This document shows, piece after piece, positions 1 through 9,008 of a DNA stretch of 56,676 bases. The notes under the pieces were generated by a model, which was given only the letters and a program-made list of their open reading frames with translations, had not been told where the DNA came from and ran no database searches. Position 1 is the stretch's first letter. Every line of letters starts with the position of its first letter. This DNA comes from Martelella radicis (GTDB taxonomy: Bacteria > Pseudomonadota > Alphaproteobacteria > Rhizobiales > Rhizobiaceae). Where the stretch lies: the NCBI RefSeq assembly GCF_014196625.1, contig NZ_JACIDZ010000019.1:1-56676 (forward strand). The letters run 5' to 3'. Both the position numbers and the translations under genes were made by a program.

Positions 1-62
1 CGACCAGGATGCCGGACGACCTTCCGCCCGCACACATCATACCACAAGCCGCTATACACAGG

Positions 63-83
63 ATGCCGGCTCAAGGCCGGCAT
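63..83. repeat. palindromic intergenic repeat unit
   Basis: An 8-bp inverted repeat (ATGCCGGC / GCCGGCAT) surrounds a TCAAG loop and is followed by a TGACGGAG tail. The same core with the same loop occurs twice near 13.94-14.06 kb. This is the form of the short palindromic elements scattered between genes in rhizobia. The first 120 bases of the window hold nothing else that I can identify. Confidence 0.7.
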
Positions 84-114
84 GACGGAGGAGGGAACTT
101 TGTCAGCAGCCTGA

Positions 115-139
115 CCCCGGTCATTCGGCCGGGGTTTTT
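115..139 (+). terminator. hairpin with T-tract overlapping the eamA stop
   Basis: CCCCGG (115-120) pairs with CCGGGG (129-134) and is followed by TTTTT (135-139), which is a rho-independent terminator reading rightwards. The gene ending here lies on the minus strand, so the T-tract is on the wrong side for it. The hairpin would end plus-strand transcription entering from the left, or act weakly in both directions. Confidence 0.45.
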
Positions 140-1017
140 GCATGTGCGTGCGTGGCGATGGGCGACGGGGCGGGACCGCCTGTCATGCGGCCGAGCCAGA
201 GGCTCGCCAGCACCAGCACGGCGCCTGCGGCCTGTAGCGGCGACAAGGCCTGACCGAGCAGGATCCAGCCGAGCAGGACCGCGCTCAAGGGGCTCAGGAA
301 GCCGAGGAGGGCGGCGCGCGAGGGGCCGATCCTGGCGATGCCGCGGAACCAGAAGAAATAGGTGAGCGCCGCGCCGATGAGGCCGAGCCAGGCAAGGCCG
401 ATCAGGTTTTCAGCCGTCGGAACCGGGAAGGCGGGTTCGAGGATGAGGGCGAGCAGCAGGAGCAGCAGGCCGCCGGTGGTCAGTTGCCAGGCGGTCAGCG
501 TCAGCGGCGGCACGGGAAACTGCCATTTACGGGTGAGTACCGTGCCCGCCGCCATCGACAGCGCGCCGCCGAAAGCTGCGGCAATGCCGAGCGGATCGAG
601 CACGGCGCGCGGCGACAGCACGAGAAAGGCGACGCCTGCGAGCCCGCCGAGCGCGGCCAGCACGCCGAGCGGCCGGATGGCCGTGCCAAGCGCTGCGCGC
701 GACAGGAACAGCACGATCAGCGGCTGGGTTGCGCCAAGGGTTGCGGCAACACCGCCGGGCAGGCGGTAGGCGGCAACGAAGAGCAGGCTCCAGAACAGCG
801 CGAAGTTCAGGAAACCGAGCGCAAACAGGCGCGGCAGCATGGCGGGGGACGGAAATTGCCGGACCACGAGAAGCAGGATCAGACCCGCCGGCAGCGCGCG
901 CAGGAGGCCAAGCGTCAGGGGCAGGCCGGGCGGTAGAAGCTCGGTGGTGACGATATAGGTGCTGCCCCAGATGGCGGGCGCCAGCGCGGTCAGCAGGACA
1001 TCGGATGTTCTCGGCAT
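121..1017 (-). CDS. EamA/DMT-family exporter
   Basis: This 298-residue integral membrane protein has about ten hydrophobic segments arranged as two EamA repeats, the usual build of drug/metabolite transporter (DMT) proteins that export amino acids, metabolites or drugs across the inner membrane. The N-terminus carries the typical 'APAIWGSTYI' signature. An ATG twelve bases further upstream (1029) is in frame, but GGAGG lies at the right distance before the ATG at 1017, so I chose 1017. It is divergent from a MarR regulator and shares with it a palindromic operator, so it is probably the repressed target. The substrate cannot be read from the sequence. Confidence 0.85.
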   Translation of the reverse strand: MPRTSDVLLTALAPAIWGSTYIVTTELLPPGLPLTLGLLRALPAGLILLLVVRQFPSPAMLPRLFALGFLNFALFWSLLFVAAYRLPGGVAATLGATQPLIVLFLSRAALGTAIRPLGVLAALGGLAGVAFLVLSPRAVLDPLGIAAAFGGALSMAAGTVLTRKWQFPVPPLTLTAWQLTTGGLLLLLLALILEPAFPVPTAENLIGLAWLGLIGAALTYFFWFRGIARIGPSRAALLGFLSPLSAVLLGWILLGQALSPLQAAGAVLVLASLWLGRMTGGPAPSPIATHAHAKTPAE

Positions 1018-1030
1018 GGCTGCCTCCATT

Positions 1031-1074
1031 TATCTTGACGTCAAACTATCTGATTATAGCTTGACGTCAAGATA
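1031..1074. promoter_or_regulatory. double palindrome, probable MarR operator
   Basis: Two copies of the perfect palindrome TTGACGTCAA lie at 1035-1044 and 1061-1070. They are themselves arranged symmetrically, with TATC before the first and GATA after the second, so the whole 44-bp block is one dyad. It sits between the exporter start and the marR start, where a MarR dimer pair would block both promoters. Confidence 0.75.
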
Positions 1075-1095
1075 AAATCTCAGCATGGTCGAACC

Positions 1096-1578
1096 ATGGA
1101 TCATGTCGACAGTATTCTTGCCGAGTGGCAGGCCGAGCGCCCGGACCTTGATGCCATGCCGATGGGCGTCATGGGACGCCTCAAACGGCTGCAGCAGCAT
1201 CTTGCGCGCAATCTCGAGACGGTGTTTTCCCGCTACGGACTGAACGCCGCGAGCTTCGACGTGCTGGCAACGCTGAGGCGTTCCGGCCCGCCCTATGCGC
1301 TCTCGCCCTCGGCGCTGATGGAGCGGACGATGGTCTCCTCGGGCACCATGACCAATAGGCTCGACCGGCTGGAGGCGGCGGGCTTCATCTCGCGCGAGCG
1401 CAATCCGGAGGATGGGCGCGGCTTCGTCATCGCGCTGTCAGACAAGGGTTACGCCCTGATCGACGAGGCGGTGACTGCCCATGTCGAAAACCAGCACAGG
1501 CTGATCGCGGCGCTGCCGATGGAAGACCGCGCTGCGCTTGACCGGCTCCTGGCGAAGTGGCTGGCGGCGTTTGAATGA
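1096..1578 (+). CDS. MarR-family transcriptional regulator
   Basis: This 160-residue protein has the MarR winged-helix layout. There is an N-terminal dimerisation helix, a DNA-recognition helix around residues 70-95 (MERTMVSSGTMTNRLDRLE), the wing motif 'RNPEDGRG' that is highly conserved in the family, and a long C-terminal dimerisation helix. MarR proteins are dimeric repressors released by small phenolic or other hydrophobic ligands. It faces the EamA exporter across the double palindrome at 1031-1074, so it most likely represses both that gene and itself. The inducing ligand is unknown. Confidence 0.9.
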   Translation: MDHVDSILAEWQAERPDLDAMPMGVMGRLKRLQQHLARNLETVFSRYGLNAASFDVLATLRRSGPPYALSPSALMERTMVSSGTMTNRLDRLEAAGFISRERNPEDGRGFVIALSDKGYALIDEAVTAHVENQHRLIAALPMEDRAALDRLLAKWLAAFE

Positions 1579-1640
1579 TTGCGGCCGCGCCGAAGGGGCG
1601 AAGGCCGGATGCCTCGACACCCGGCCTCCTTTGCGAAAAC

Positions 1641-2768
1641 TCAGACGAGTTCCGCCAGCGTTTCACGTGAAAAGGCCTGAAGCTTGTCGATCTCGCCGGC
1701 CTCGACCTTCTTCACCCATTCGGGATCCTTGATCAGCGCGCGGCCGACGGCGATCAGGTCGAACTCGTCCTTTTCCATGCGGTTGACCAGCTTGGCGATG
1801 CCGGACGCGGAAGCAGACGTCTCCGCGCCGCCGAAGGAGCCAAGGAAGTCCGCACCATCGAGCCCGACCGAGCCGACCGAAATCGTCGGCACGCCGGTGA
1901 TCTTCTTGGCCCAGCCGGCGAAGTTGAGGCCGTTCTCCCCATCGATCTCGGGGAATTCCGGTTCCCAGAAACGGCGCTGCGAGCAGTGGAGAATATCGGC
2001 GCCGGCATCCACCAGCGGCTCCAGCCATTCGGCCATCTCGGCCGGCGTGGTGGCGATCCTGGCGTTGTAGTCCTGCTGCTTCCACTGGCTGAGGCGGATG
2101 ATCACCGGCATGTCGTCAGAGACGGATTCGCGCACGGCCTTGATGACCTCGGCGGCAAAGCGCGCGCGTTCCGCGATCGCCGGCCCGCCCCAGCGGTCCT
2201 CGCGCAGGTTCAGTTCCGGCCAGAAGAACTGGTCGATCAGATAGCCATGCGCGCCATGGAGTTCGACCACGTCGAAACCGAGGCGTTCGGCGTCGGCGGC
2301 AGCTTTGGCAAAGGCCGAGATTGTGTCGGCGATATCTTCCTCGCTCATGGCGCGGCCGCGCTTCTCGCCGGGCTTGACGAAACCGGAAGGGCTTTCGGTA
2401 TCTTCGGCCTTCGGCCATTCGGGGTGGGCGACGGTGTTGGCCACATGCCAGATCTGCGGGCCCATCTTGCCGTTCGCCGCATGAACGCTATCGATCACAT
2501 TCTTCCAGCCGGAAAGCGCCTTCTCTCCATGAAAATCGGGGATCGCCGGATGGTTCTTGGAGGTCGGGCGGTCAATGACCGTACCTTCGGAGAGGATCAG
2601 GCCGACGTCGTTTTCCGCCCGGCGCCTGTAATAGGCGGCGACATTGTCGCCAGGCACGCCTTCGGGCGAAAAAGTGCGCGTCATCGGCGCCATGACGATG
2701 CGGTTCTTCAGTTCGAGAGACTTGAACTTGAACGGCCTGAACAGGGTTTGGGTGGCTGAACTGGGCAT
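1641..2768 (-). CDS. Old Yellow Enzyme family NADH:flavin oxidoreductase
   Basis: This FMN-containing TIM-barrel protein of about 375 residues belongs to the OYE family. It opens with 'LFRPFKFKSLELKNRIVMAP', carries the conserved 'ELHGAHGYLIDQF' motif in the barrel centre, and ends with the phosphate-binding region ('VGSVG', 'VGRALIKDPEW'). Such enzymes reduce activated C=C bonds or nitro groups with NAD(P)H in the cytoplasm. Two ATGs lie six bases apart (2774 and 2768). AAGGA is better spaced for 2768. The gene is divergent from an HxlR regulator, a frequent arrangement for electrophile-responsive OYE genes. Confidence 0.88.
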   Translation of the reverse strand: MPSSATQTLFRPFKFKSLELKNRIVMAPMTRTFSPEGVPGDNVAAYYRRRAENDVGLILSEGTVIDRPTSKNHPAIPDFHGEKALSGWKNVIDSVHAANGKMGPQIWHVANTVAHPEWPKAEDTESPSGFVKPGEKRGRAMSEEDIADTISAFAKAAADAERLGFDVVELHGAHGYLIDQFFWPELNLREDRWGGPAIAERARFAAEVIKAVRESVSDDMPVIIRLSQWKQQDYNARIATTPAEMAEWLEPLVDAGADILHCSQRRFWEPEFPEIDGENGLNFAGWAKKITGVPTISVGSVGLDGADFLGSFGGAETSASASGIAKLVNRMEKDEFDLIAVGRALIKDPEWVKKVEAGEIDKLQAFSRETLAELV

Positions 2769-2774
2769 GGACAT

Positions 2775-2887
2775 TCCTTTTCGGGCTCAGATGCCTTGGG
2801 ATCGAATGTCGCTATAGGTATAAATTGTGGACCTAGTGTCAATAAGGCACTATATGTTTTTCAGGTATAGTGGAGGAAACCCGAGCC
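2775..2887. promoter_or_regulatory. OYE/HxlR divergent control region
   Basis: This 113-bp AT-rich spacer must hold both divergent promoters. It includes a short inverted repeat, TAGTG (2836-2840) and CACTA (2850-2854), a plausible HxlR binding site. I cannot assign -35/-10 boxes with certainty. Confidence 0.4.
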
Positions 2888-3253
2888 ATGAACGGATGCC
2901 CCCATTTCGATGCCGGCTGCATGAGCCGGGACATTCTCGATCAGATCTCCGGCAAATGGTCGATCATGACGCTGGCCGTTCTCGATCACGGGCCGATGCG
3001 GTTCAACGGCATCAAGCGTCATCTGGAAGGGGTCAGCCAGAAGGCGCTGACGGATACGCTGCGCCGGCTTGAGAGGAATGGGCTCGTCGAACGCCGCGTG
3101 CTGCCGACCTCGCCGGTCGGCGTGGAGTACGCGTTGACCTCGCTCGGCCATTCGGCGAAATCGCTTCATTTCGCCCTCTATCGCTGGACGATTGATAACC
3201 GCGACGAGATCGCCGAGGCGCGCGCGACGTTTGACTCTCGTTCAAAAACGTGA
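2888..3253 (+). CDS. HxlR-family transcriptional regulator
   Basis: This 121-residue winged-helix regulator has the HxlR core: 'ISGKWSIMTLAVLDHGPMRFNGIKR', then 'VSQKALTDTLRRLERNGLV' as the recognition helix, then the wing 'PTSPVGVEYALT'. Cysteines at positions 4 and 11 lie in the N-terminal segment, where many HxlR proteins sense electrophiles or oxidants. A GTG at 2870 is in frame, but the ATG at 2888 has GGAGG upstream and gives the normal family N-terminus. It probably controls the divergent OYE gene. Confidence 0.87.
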   Translation: MNGCPHFDAGCMSRDILDQISGKWSIMTLAVLDHGPMRFNGIKRHLEGVSQKALTDTLRRLERNGLVERRVLPTSPVGVEYALTSLGHSAKSLHFALYRWTIDNRDEIAEARATFDSRSKT

Positions 3254-3329
3254 CCCATGGATAAGAGATGACTGGATGGCGCAGAATCCGGGAAACTAGG
3301 GGTCGGGGTTTTATGAGGGCTTCCCTGCT

Positions 3330-3947
3330 ATGCTCGTATTTGTCGATGAATCGGGGGACCCGGGATTTAAGATCGCGAGAGGGTCATCTGAAGTCTTTGT
3401 GATAGCGATGGCGATATTTCATGATTTGACTGAAGCCCAGTCGGCATCGTCACTAGTTCGCGACGCAATGATTCGAAACAGGGTGAAACCCGAATGGAAA
3501 TTCTCCAAGTCAAGTTTTGACGCAAAAGACGACTTCTTCAGTTCTATCAGTGAGGTAGATTTTTTCTGCAGAGCAATCGTTGTCAAAAAAGAGATAATTA
3601 GGTCAGACCTTTTGAAGAAAAATCCTAGGAAATTTTATAACTTTTTTACGCGCCTTATGTGCTCACATGATGGCGATATATTACAGAATGCAAAGGTAGT
3701 TATCGACGGATCAGGAGATCGCCGATTCAAGCAAGAACTGCAATCCTATATGAGGAAAGAGCTTCCTTCCGGCACAATAAAAAAGATCGAATTTAAAGAT
3801 TCGCGGAAAGACCCTCTTGTGCAATTGGCTGACATGTGTGCCGGAGCAATCGCCCGCTCATATGATGGCGATAAAAAGGAATCAGGTCGCTGGCGATCGA
3901 TGCTATCTCGATCGGGACATTTACACGACGTGTGGGATTTCAAATGA
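3330..3947 (+). CDS. DUF3800 domain protein
   Basis: This 205-residue protein begins 'MLVFVDESGDPGF', the acidic signature of DUF3800, and has a second conserved part, 'KDSRKDPLVQLADMCAGAIARSYD', near the C-terminus. DUF3800 proteins have an RNase H-like core with acidic residues and often sit in accessory or mobile regions; their activity is not firmly known. The gene is much more AT-rich than its neighbours and uses codons such as AAA, AAT and TTT freely, which points to horizontal acquisition. No obvious partner gene is adjacent. The function is left open. Confidence 0.75.
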   Translation: MLVFVDESGDPGFKIARGSSEVFVIAMAIFHDLTEAQSASSLVRDAMIRNRVKPEWKFSKSSFDAKDDFFSSISEVDFFCRAIVVKKEIIRSDLLKKNPRKFYNFFTRLMCSHDGDILQNAKVVIDGSGDRRFKQELQSYMRKELPSGTIKKIEFKDSRKDPLVQLADMCAGAIARSYDGDKKESGRWRSMLSRSGHLHDVWDFK

Positions 3948-4194
3948 AAGGGTGCGCCCCACCTGCCTATCCATACAGCCTGTATGGAACGCACACCCTA
4001 CGGAGACAGTTCGGACAGGTTGGGCGACTTCGCTCTCTTTATATAGCGAAAATACCCGCAATCCACAAGGTCGTATTGACATTTCGTTTTCTGTTTCGAC
4101 TCATCAACAGGTCAGGCTATTAATAGTATTTGTCAAAACCAAGCGAGGCTCACGGCCTCCACTGTTTATCAATACGACCGCCGTGCTTGGGCAC
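3948..4194. other. AT-rich spacer with a 17-bp palindrome
   Basis: This stretch contains no convincing gene. It continues the low-GC composition of the DUF3800 gene. CCATACAG (3971-3978) and CTGTATGG (3980-3987) form a near-continuous palindrome just after the stop codon, which could be a terminator stem or a binding site. The composition returns to normal at the trcR stop. Confidence 0.5.
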
Positions 4195-4896
4195 TTAGCG
4201 GTCATCCTCGTCTTCTTCTTCGTCATTCTTCAGCGAGGCAAAGCGCGAGAACACCTCGTCGGCGGACATTCCCTTGTCTTCCTGCGAGGAGCTTACGCTG
4301 TCGCCGAGGCTTTCCATTTCGGCAGCCGAGGCGAGGCGGGCGTTGTCGAGTTCCTCGGCCGATGGCAGCGGGCGGTCCTTGGCGGATTTTTCGACTTCGA
4401 GATCAAGGTCGATCTGGCTGCAGAGGCCGAGCGTCACCGGATCCATCGGCGTCAGGTTGGCCGAATTCCAGTGGGTGCGGTCGCGGATCTGCTCGATCGT
4501 CGACTTGGTGGTGCCGACGAGGCGCGAAATCTGCGCGTCCTTCAGTTCCGGATGGTTGCGCACCAGCCAGAGGATGGCGTTCGGACGGTCCTGGCGTTTG
4601 GAGACGGGCGTGTAGCGCGGTCCCTTGCGCTTGGATTCCGGCACCCGCACCTTCGGCTCGGAGAGCTTCAGCTTGTGGTTCGGATTGTTCTCCGCGCGCG
4701 CAATCTCGTCACGCGAAAGCTGGCCGGTCGAGATCGGGTCGAGACCCTTGATGCCCTGCGCGCTCTCGCCGTCGGCAATGGCCTTGACTTCCAGCGGGTG
4801 GAGTTTGCAGAGCTCGGCGATCTGATCGAACGACAAGGCCGTGTTGTCCACGAGCCATACGGCTGTCGCCTTGGGCATAAGCAGCTTTTGTGCCAT
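4195..4896 (-). CDS. trcR: TrcR (DUF1013) cell-cycle transcriptional regulator
   Basis: This 233-residue protein matches the alphaproteobacterial DUF1013 family, named TrcR. Its N-terminus 'MAQKLLMPKATAVWLVDNTALSFDQIAELCKLH' and the central block 'RPNAILWLVRNHPELKDAQISRLVGTTKSTIEQIRDRTHW' look like two helix-turn-helix segments. The C-terminal tail is acidic (EEEDEDD). Family members are nearly universal in alphaproteobacteria and are linked to cell-cycle transcription. The gene is monocistronic and divergent from acs. AAGGAC precedes the start. Confidence 0.88.
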   Translation of the reverse strand: MAQKLLMPKATAVWLVDNTALSFDQIAELCKLHPLEVKAIADGESAQGIKGLDPISTGQLSRDEIARAENNPNHKLKLSEPKVRVPESKRKGPRYTPVSKRQDRPNAILWLVRNHPELKDAQISRLVGTTKSTIEQIRDRTHWNSANLTPMDPVTLGLCSQIDLDLEVEKSAKDRPLPSAEELDNARLASAAEMESLGDSVSSSQEDKGMSADEVFSRFASLKNDEEEDEDDR

Positions 4897-5094
4897 TGGA
4901 TAAAGTCCTTCTGTCGTCCGCGCCGGTGTCGCGGTCCGTGGGTGTTTGCCACAATTTCCGGGAATAGTTGGGCCCCATATAATCCCTTAGCGCTTCGAAT
5001 GCAATCACGTCGAAACAATTGACGAATGTCTTATTGAAGACATCGTGTGAGCCTGTATGAATGGGGCAACGGAGGAACTTTCGAGGAGGAAAGT

Positions 5095-7053
5095 ATGTCA
5101 GGCAAGACATATCCGGTTTTGAAGCCGGCAAAGACGCGCGCACTGATCGACGCCAACAAATACGAGAAATGGTACAAGGAAAGTGTCGAGGAGCCGGAAA
5201 TCTTCTGGGACCGGCACGGCCGGCGGATCGACTGGTTCAAGCCCTATACCAAGATCAAGAACACCTCGTTTACCGGCCGGGTCTCGATCAAGTGGTTCGA
5301 GGACGGACAGACCAACGTCTCCTATAACTGCATCGACCGGCACCTGAAGACGCACGGGGAACAGACCGCCATCATCTGGGAAGGCGACAACCCCTATATC
5401 GACAAGAAGATCACCTATAACCAGCTTTACGATCAGGTTTGCCGCATGGCGAATGTGATGAAGAAGCACGGCGTCAAGAAGGGCGACCGGGTGACAATCT
5501 ACATGCCGATGGTGCCGGAAGCAGCCTTCGCCATGCTCGCCTGCGCGCGCATCGGCGCCATCCATTCGGTCGTCTTCGCCGGCTTCTCGCCGGAAGCGCT
5601 GGCCGGCCGCATCGTCGATTGCGAATCGACCTTCGTCATCACCTGCGATCAGGGCGTGCGGGGCGGGAAGCCGATCCAGCTTAAGGAAAATGTCGACCTC
5701 GCCATCGATATCGCCGCCAAGCAGTATGTCATGGTCAACCACGTGCTCTGCGTGCGCCGCACCGGCGGTCATGTCGGCTGGGCCCGCGGGCGCGATCTCT
5801 GGTATCACGAGGAAATCAAGACGGTGAAGGGCGATTGCCCGCCGGTGAAGATGCGCGCGGAAGACCCGCTGTTCATCCTCTATACCTCCGGTTCGACGGG
5901 CAAGCCGAAGGGCGTGCTGCACACCACCGGCGGCTATCTCGTCTGGGCCTCGATGACCCATGAATATGTGTTCGACTACAAGGAGGGCGAGATCTTCTGG
6001 TGCGCGGCCGATGTCGGCTGGGTCACCGGCCATTCCTATATCGTCTACGGGCCGCTCGCCAATTGCGCGACGACGGTGATGTTCGAGGGCGTGCCGACCT
6101 TCCCGGATTCCGGACGGTTCTGGGAAGTGGTCGACAAGCACAAGGTCAACATCCTCTACACGGCGCCGACTGCGATCCGCGCGCTGATGGGCGCGGGCGA
6201 CGATCTGGTGAAGAAATCCTCGCGCGAGAGCCTGCGCCTGCTCGGCTCGGTCGGCGAGCCGATCAACCCGGAAGCCTGGGAATGGTATTACCGTGTCGTT
6301 GGCGAGGAGCGTTGCCCGATCGTCGACACCTGGTGGCAGACGGAAACCGGCGGCATGATGATCACGCCGCTGCCGGGCGTCACCGACCTGAAGCCCGGTT
6401 CGGCGACGAAACCCTTCTTCGGCGTCCAGCCGCAGCTTGTCGACAATGAAGGGAATGTGCTGGAGGGGGCGGCCGACGGCAACCTCTGCATCACCGACAG
6501 TTGGCCGGGGCAGGCGCGCTCGGTCTATGGCGACCATCACCGTTTCGTCCAGACCTATTTCTCCACCTATAAGGGGAAATATTTCACCGGCGACGGCTGC
6601 CGGCGCGACGAGGACGGCTATTACTGGATCACCGGCCGCGTCGATGACGTGCTCAATGTTTCCGGCCACCGTCTCGGCACGGCGGAAATCGAGAGCGCGC
6701 TGGTCTCGCATCACTTCGTGTCCGAGGCCGCCGTTGTCGGCTATCCGCATCCGGTGAAGGGGCAGGGCATCTATTGCTATGTCACGCTGATGAGCGAGCA
6801 TGATCCCGACGAGGCGCTCCGCCAGGAACTGATCAAATGGGTGCGCGCCGAAATCGGCCCGATCGCGACGCCCGACAAGATCCAGTTCGCGCCCGGCCTG
6901 CCGAAGACGCGCTCCGGCAAGATCATGCGCCGCATCCTGCGCAAGATCGCCGAGGATGACTTCGGCGCGCTCGGCGACACATCGACGCTCGCCGACCCCG
7001 GCGTCGTCGACGACCTCATCGAAAACCGCCAGAACAAGTCCAAGGCGGCGTGA
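5095..7053 (+). CDS. acsA: acetyl-CoA synthetase
   Basis: This 652-residue ANL-superfamily enzyme activates acetate to acetyl-AMP and then acetyl-CoA in the cytoplasm. The ATP-binding P-loop '[11 protein letters not shown]' begins near residue 263, 'WWQTETGG' marks the A5 motif, and the C-terminal '[13 protein letters not shown]' holds the catalytic lysine (Lys609), the residue normally controlled by acetylation. The length matches the bacterial Acs family. A GTG 48 bases upstream is in frame, but GAGGAGGA stands directly before the ATG at 5095. The gene is divergent from trcR across about 200 bp. Confidence 0.97.
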   Translation: MSGKTYPVLKPAKTRALIDANKYEKWYKESVEEPEIFWDRHGRRIDWFKPYTKIKNTSFTGRVSIKWFEDGQTNVSYNCIDRHLKTHGEQTAIIWEGDNPYIDKKITYNQLYDQVCRMANVMKKHGVKKGDRVTIYMPMVPEAAFAMLACARIGAIHSVVFAGFSPEALAGRIVDCESTFVITCDQGVRGGKPIQLKENVDLAIDIAAKQYVMVNHVLCVRRTGGHVGWARGRDLWYHEEIKTVKGDCPPVKMRAEDPLFILYTSGSTGKPKGVLHTTGGYLVWASMTHEYVFDYKEGEIFWCAADVGWVTGHSYIVYGPLANCATTVMFEGVPTFPDSGRFWEVVDKHKVNILYTAPTAIRALMGAGDDLVKKSSRESLRLLGSVGEPINPEAWEWYYRVVGEERCPIVDTWWQTETGGMMITPLPGVTDLKPGSATKPFFGVQPQLVDNEGNVLEGAADGNLCITDSWPGQARSVYGDHHRFVQTYFSTYKGKYFTGDGCRRDEDGYYWITGRVDDVLNVSGHRLGTAEIESALVSHHFVSEAAVVGYPHPVKGQGIYCYVTLMSEHDPDEALRQELIKWVRAEIGPIATPDKIQFAPGLPKTRSGKIMRRILRKIAEDDFGALGDTSTLADPGVVDDLIENRQNKSKAA

Positions 7054-7061
7054 TCAAGGAC

Positions 7062-7087
7062 CGGAAAGCCGTTTCGGCGGCTTTCCG
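7062..7087 (+). terminator. stem-loop after acs
   Basis: A 10-bp stem, CGGAAAGCCG (7062-7071) with CGGCTTTCCG (7078-7087), starts nine bases after the acs stop. There is no good T-tract, so it may be a weak terminator or a transcript-stabilising hairpin. Confidence 0.5.
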
Positions 7088-7113
7088 ATTGCCCTGGGTG
7101 GGGAGGAAACGCG

Positions 7114-7611
7114 ATGAGCCGGATCGCAATTGCGGCTGCCATATCGCTTGTTGCAGTGACGGCGACGTGGGCGGATGACCTGAAACCGGGTTGGAGCGTT
7201 CAGTTCCACCAGGATACCTTCGACAGGACGATCGTGCCGCTGGCGATGGTGAGCGAGGAAGGCGACGATTTCGACAAGGCTTCCCTCGGCGCCCTCTGCT
7301 CGGGTGAGGGAGATGTCATCATCTTCTTCCAGCCCGAGCGGTTCATGTTTTTCGACACCTCGGCCAAGCTTGCCCTGCGTTCGGGCGACGCGGTCACGGA
7401 ATACAATTTCGTTGCCGAGAAACTTCCGGCTTTCGGAAACCTGCTTGCCGTGGATCCCGAGCAGTCGCAGAAGATCATGATCCTGTTTGCCGATGCCGGC
7501 GGAGCCGATCTCGCCTTCCGGACCGATGAAAAGAATGGGCTGATCAGCAGTATCGGGGCCGGAAAGGCCTTTGAGATCGTCAAGGCCAACTGCCCTGTTT
7601 TGCCTCGTTAG
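7114..7611 (+). CDS. secreted protein of unknown function
   Basis: This 165-residue protein has a classical Sec signal peptide: 'MSRIAIAAAISLVAVTATWA' followed by DDL, with cleavage expected after residue 20. The mature part is acidic and rich in beta-type sequence, with two cysteines (in 'LCSGEG' and 'NCPVL') that could form a disulfide in the periplasm. GGGAGGAAA is well placed before the ATG. It follows acs in the same direction but a stem-loop lies between, so co-transcription is uncertain. I do not recognise the family. Confidence 0.7.
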   Translation: MSRIAIAAAISLVAVTATWADDLKPGWSVQFHQDTFDRTIVPLAMVSEEGDDFDKASLGALCSGEGDVIIFFQPERFMFFDTSAKLALRSGDAVTEYNFVAEKLPAFGNLLAVDPEQSQKIMILFADAGGADLAFRTDEKNGLISSIGAGKAFEIVKANCPVLPR

Positions 7612-7834
7612 GCCATTATAGGAAGAGAGCCATTTCTTCCTGCCGATAGGGTCCCGGCGCGCCTCTTGTGAGAGGCACCACGTTTTCTCCAAAGACAGAC
7701 TTCACCGTTTACGATGCCGATCCGGGCGCAGTGCGCCGGATAATCATGCAACCCTGGCCGCCGGCATCGCGCTTTACCCTTGCCTGCACGTTCAATCTCG
7801 ATTATGCACGTTTATGCACGATTTGGGCGAGACC
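7612..7834. promoter_or_regulatory. spacer with direct repeat before the DeoR gene
   Basis: Two copies of TTATGCACG (7802-7810 and 7812-7820) stand one helical turn apart directly upstream of the deoR-type gene. This is a good candidate for its own operator. No gene is visible in the rest of the spacer. Confidence 0.45.
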
Positions 7835-8605
7835 ATGCATCTGATCCGCGAACGACAGGACATCATTCTGCAACGGCTGAAAACCGGCAACCGGGTTCTG
7901 GCCGCCGATCTGGCGGCGGAGTTTTCCGTGTCCGAGGACACGATCCGCCGGGACCTGCGTGAGCTTGCCGCGCGCGGATTGTGCGAACGCGTCTATGGCG
8001 GGGCGCTGCCCGTTGCGCCGGCCGCGGGGCCGTTGAAGGCCCGCGACAAGAAGAATGACGCGGAGAAGCAGGCGCTCGGCCGCCTGCTTGCCGGCGAAAT
8101 CCGCGATGGCATGAGCGTCTTTCTCGATGCCTCCAGCACGAATATCGCCGCCGCCCGCGCTCTGCCGGAGACCCTCCGAGCGGTGATCGTCACCAACGCG
8201 CCGGCCATTGCCGCCGCCCTCGACGGGCACCAGACGCTTGATGTGATCATAATCGGCGGCCGCATCCACCGCGAGGTCGGCGGGGCCATCGGCGCGGGCG
8301 CGATCGAAGACCTTCAGGCCTTTCATTTCGATCTTTGTCTGCTCGGCGCCTGCGGGATCGACGTCGAGGCGGGACTGACCTGTTTTCACTATGAGGACGC
8401 CCTGTTCAAGCGCGAGGCCGCCGCTTGCGCCCGCCGCGTCGTCACCGCCATGACGGCCGCGAAATTTGCCACCCGTGCGCCCTGCAGCGTCATCGCGCTC
8501 GACGCGCTTGATGCGCTTGCCGTCCCGGAAACGCTCGATGCCGCGGCACGGGCAGCGCTTAAGGAAACCGGCCTGGAACTGATCGGGGAGGAAGCGGAAC
8601 GATGA
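7835..8605 (+). CDS. DeoR/GlpR-family transcriptional regulator
   Basis: This protein of about 256 residues has an N-terminal DeoR helix-turn-helix (start 'MHLIRERQDIILQRL', recognition region 'FSVSEDTIRRDLRELAARGL', followed by 'RVYGGAL') and a C-terminal sugar-phosphate-binding domain of the ribose-5-phosphate isomerase fold. I chose the ATG at 7835 because it gives the family N-terminus; an in-frame ATG at 7814 lies inside the repeat. It heads an operon with a VOC protein and an MFS transporter, and its stop overlaps the next start by ATGA. The effector is probably a phosphorylated sugar or sugar-like compound. Confidence 0.88.
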   Translation: MHLIRERQDIILQRLKTGNRVLAADLAAEFSVSEDTIRRDLRELAARGLCERVYGGALPVAPAAGPLKARDKKNDAEKQALGRLLAGEIRDGMSVFLDASSTNIAAARALPETLRAVIVTNAPAIAAALDGHQTLDVIIIGGRIHREVGGAIGAGAIEDLQAFHFDLCLLGACGIDVEAGLTCFHYEDALFKREAAACARRVVTAMTAAKFATRAPCSVIALDALDALAVPETLDAAARAALKETGLELIGEEAER

Positions 8606-8997
8606 CCGCCATTCGCATTGCCCATGTCGCCCTCTGGACTGCCGATCTCGAACGACTTGCGGCCTTTTATGAGCGCGTCTTCGCCGCGCATGCCGGCGCG
8701 CGCTATGAAAGCCGCCGCCGTCCCGGTTTCGTCTCGCGCTTCATGACGCTGTCAGACGGTCCTGCTATCGAGATCATGCAGGCGCCCTGGCTCGACCCGG
8801 CCGAGGATCCGGCGGGCGAGCGTCCGGGTTATGCCCATATCGCCATCAGCCTCGGCAGCGCGGCGGCGGTTGACCAGCTGGCGGAGGAAGCGGATCAAGG
8901 CGGCTTTCTGAAAAGTCCGCCGCGCCGGACCGGCGACGGCTTTTACGAGGCCATGCTGACCGATCCGGACGGTAATCTGATTGAAATCACTGCATGA
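8602..8997 (+). CDS. VOC-superfamily (glyoxalase-like) protein
   Basis: This 131-residue protein has the two beta-alpha-beta-beta-beta modules of the vicinal oxygen chelate fold, starting 'IAHVALWTADLERLAAFYERVF' and ending 'FYEAMLTDPDGNLIEIT'. Candidate metal ligands are the first His, a Glu in 'IEIMQ', the His in 'YAHIAI' and the terminal Glu. It is translationally coupled on both sides (ATGA overlaps) to the DeoR regulator and the MFS transporter. The closest look is to lactoylglutathione lyase-like proteins of unknown substrate. Confidence 0.85.
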   Translation: MTAIRIAHVALWTADLERLAAFYERVFAAHAGARYESRRRPGFVSRFMTLSDGPAIEIMQAPWLDPAEDPAGERPGYAHIAISLGSAAAVDQLAEEADQGGFLKSPPRRTGDGFYEAMLTDPDGNLIEITA

Positions 8998-9008
8998 CGA
9001 GAAGACCA

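Noticed and set aside
5098-6801. Long reading frame opposite acs (567 codons)
   Set aside because: It is a complement of the acetyl-CoA synthetase gene, has no family features and is a result of high GC content.
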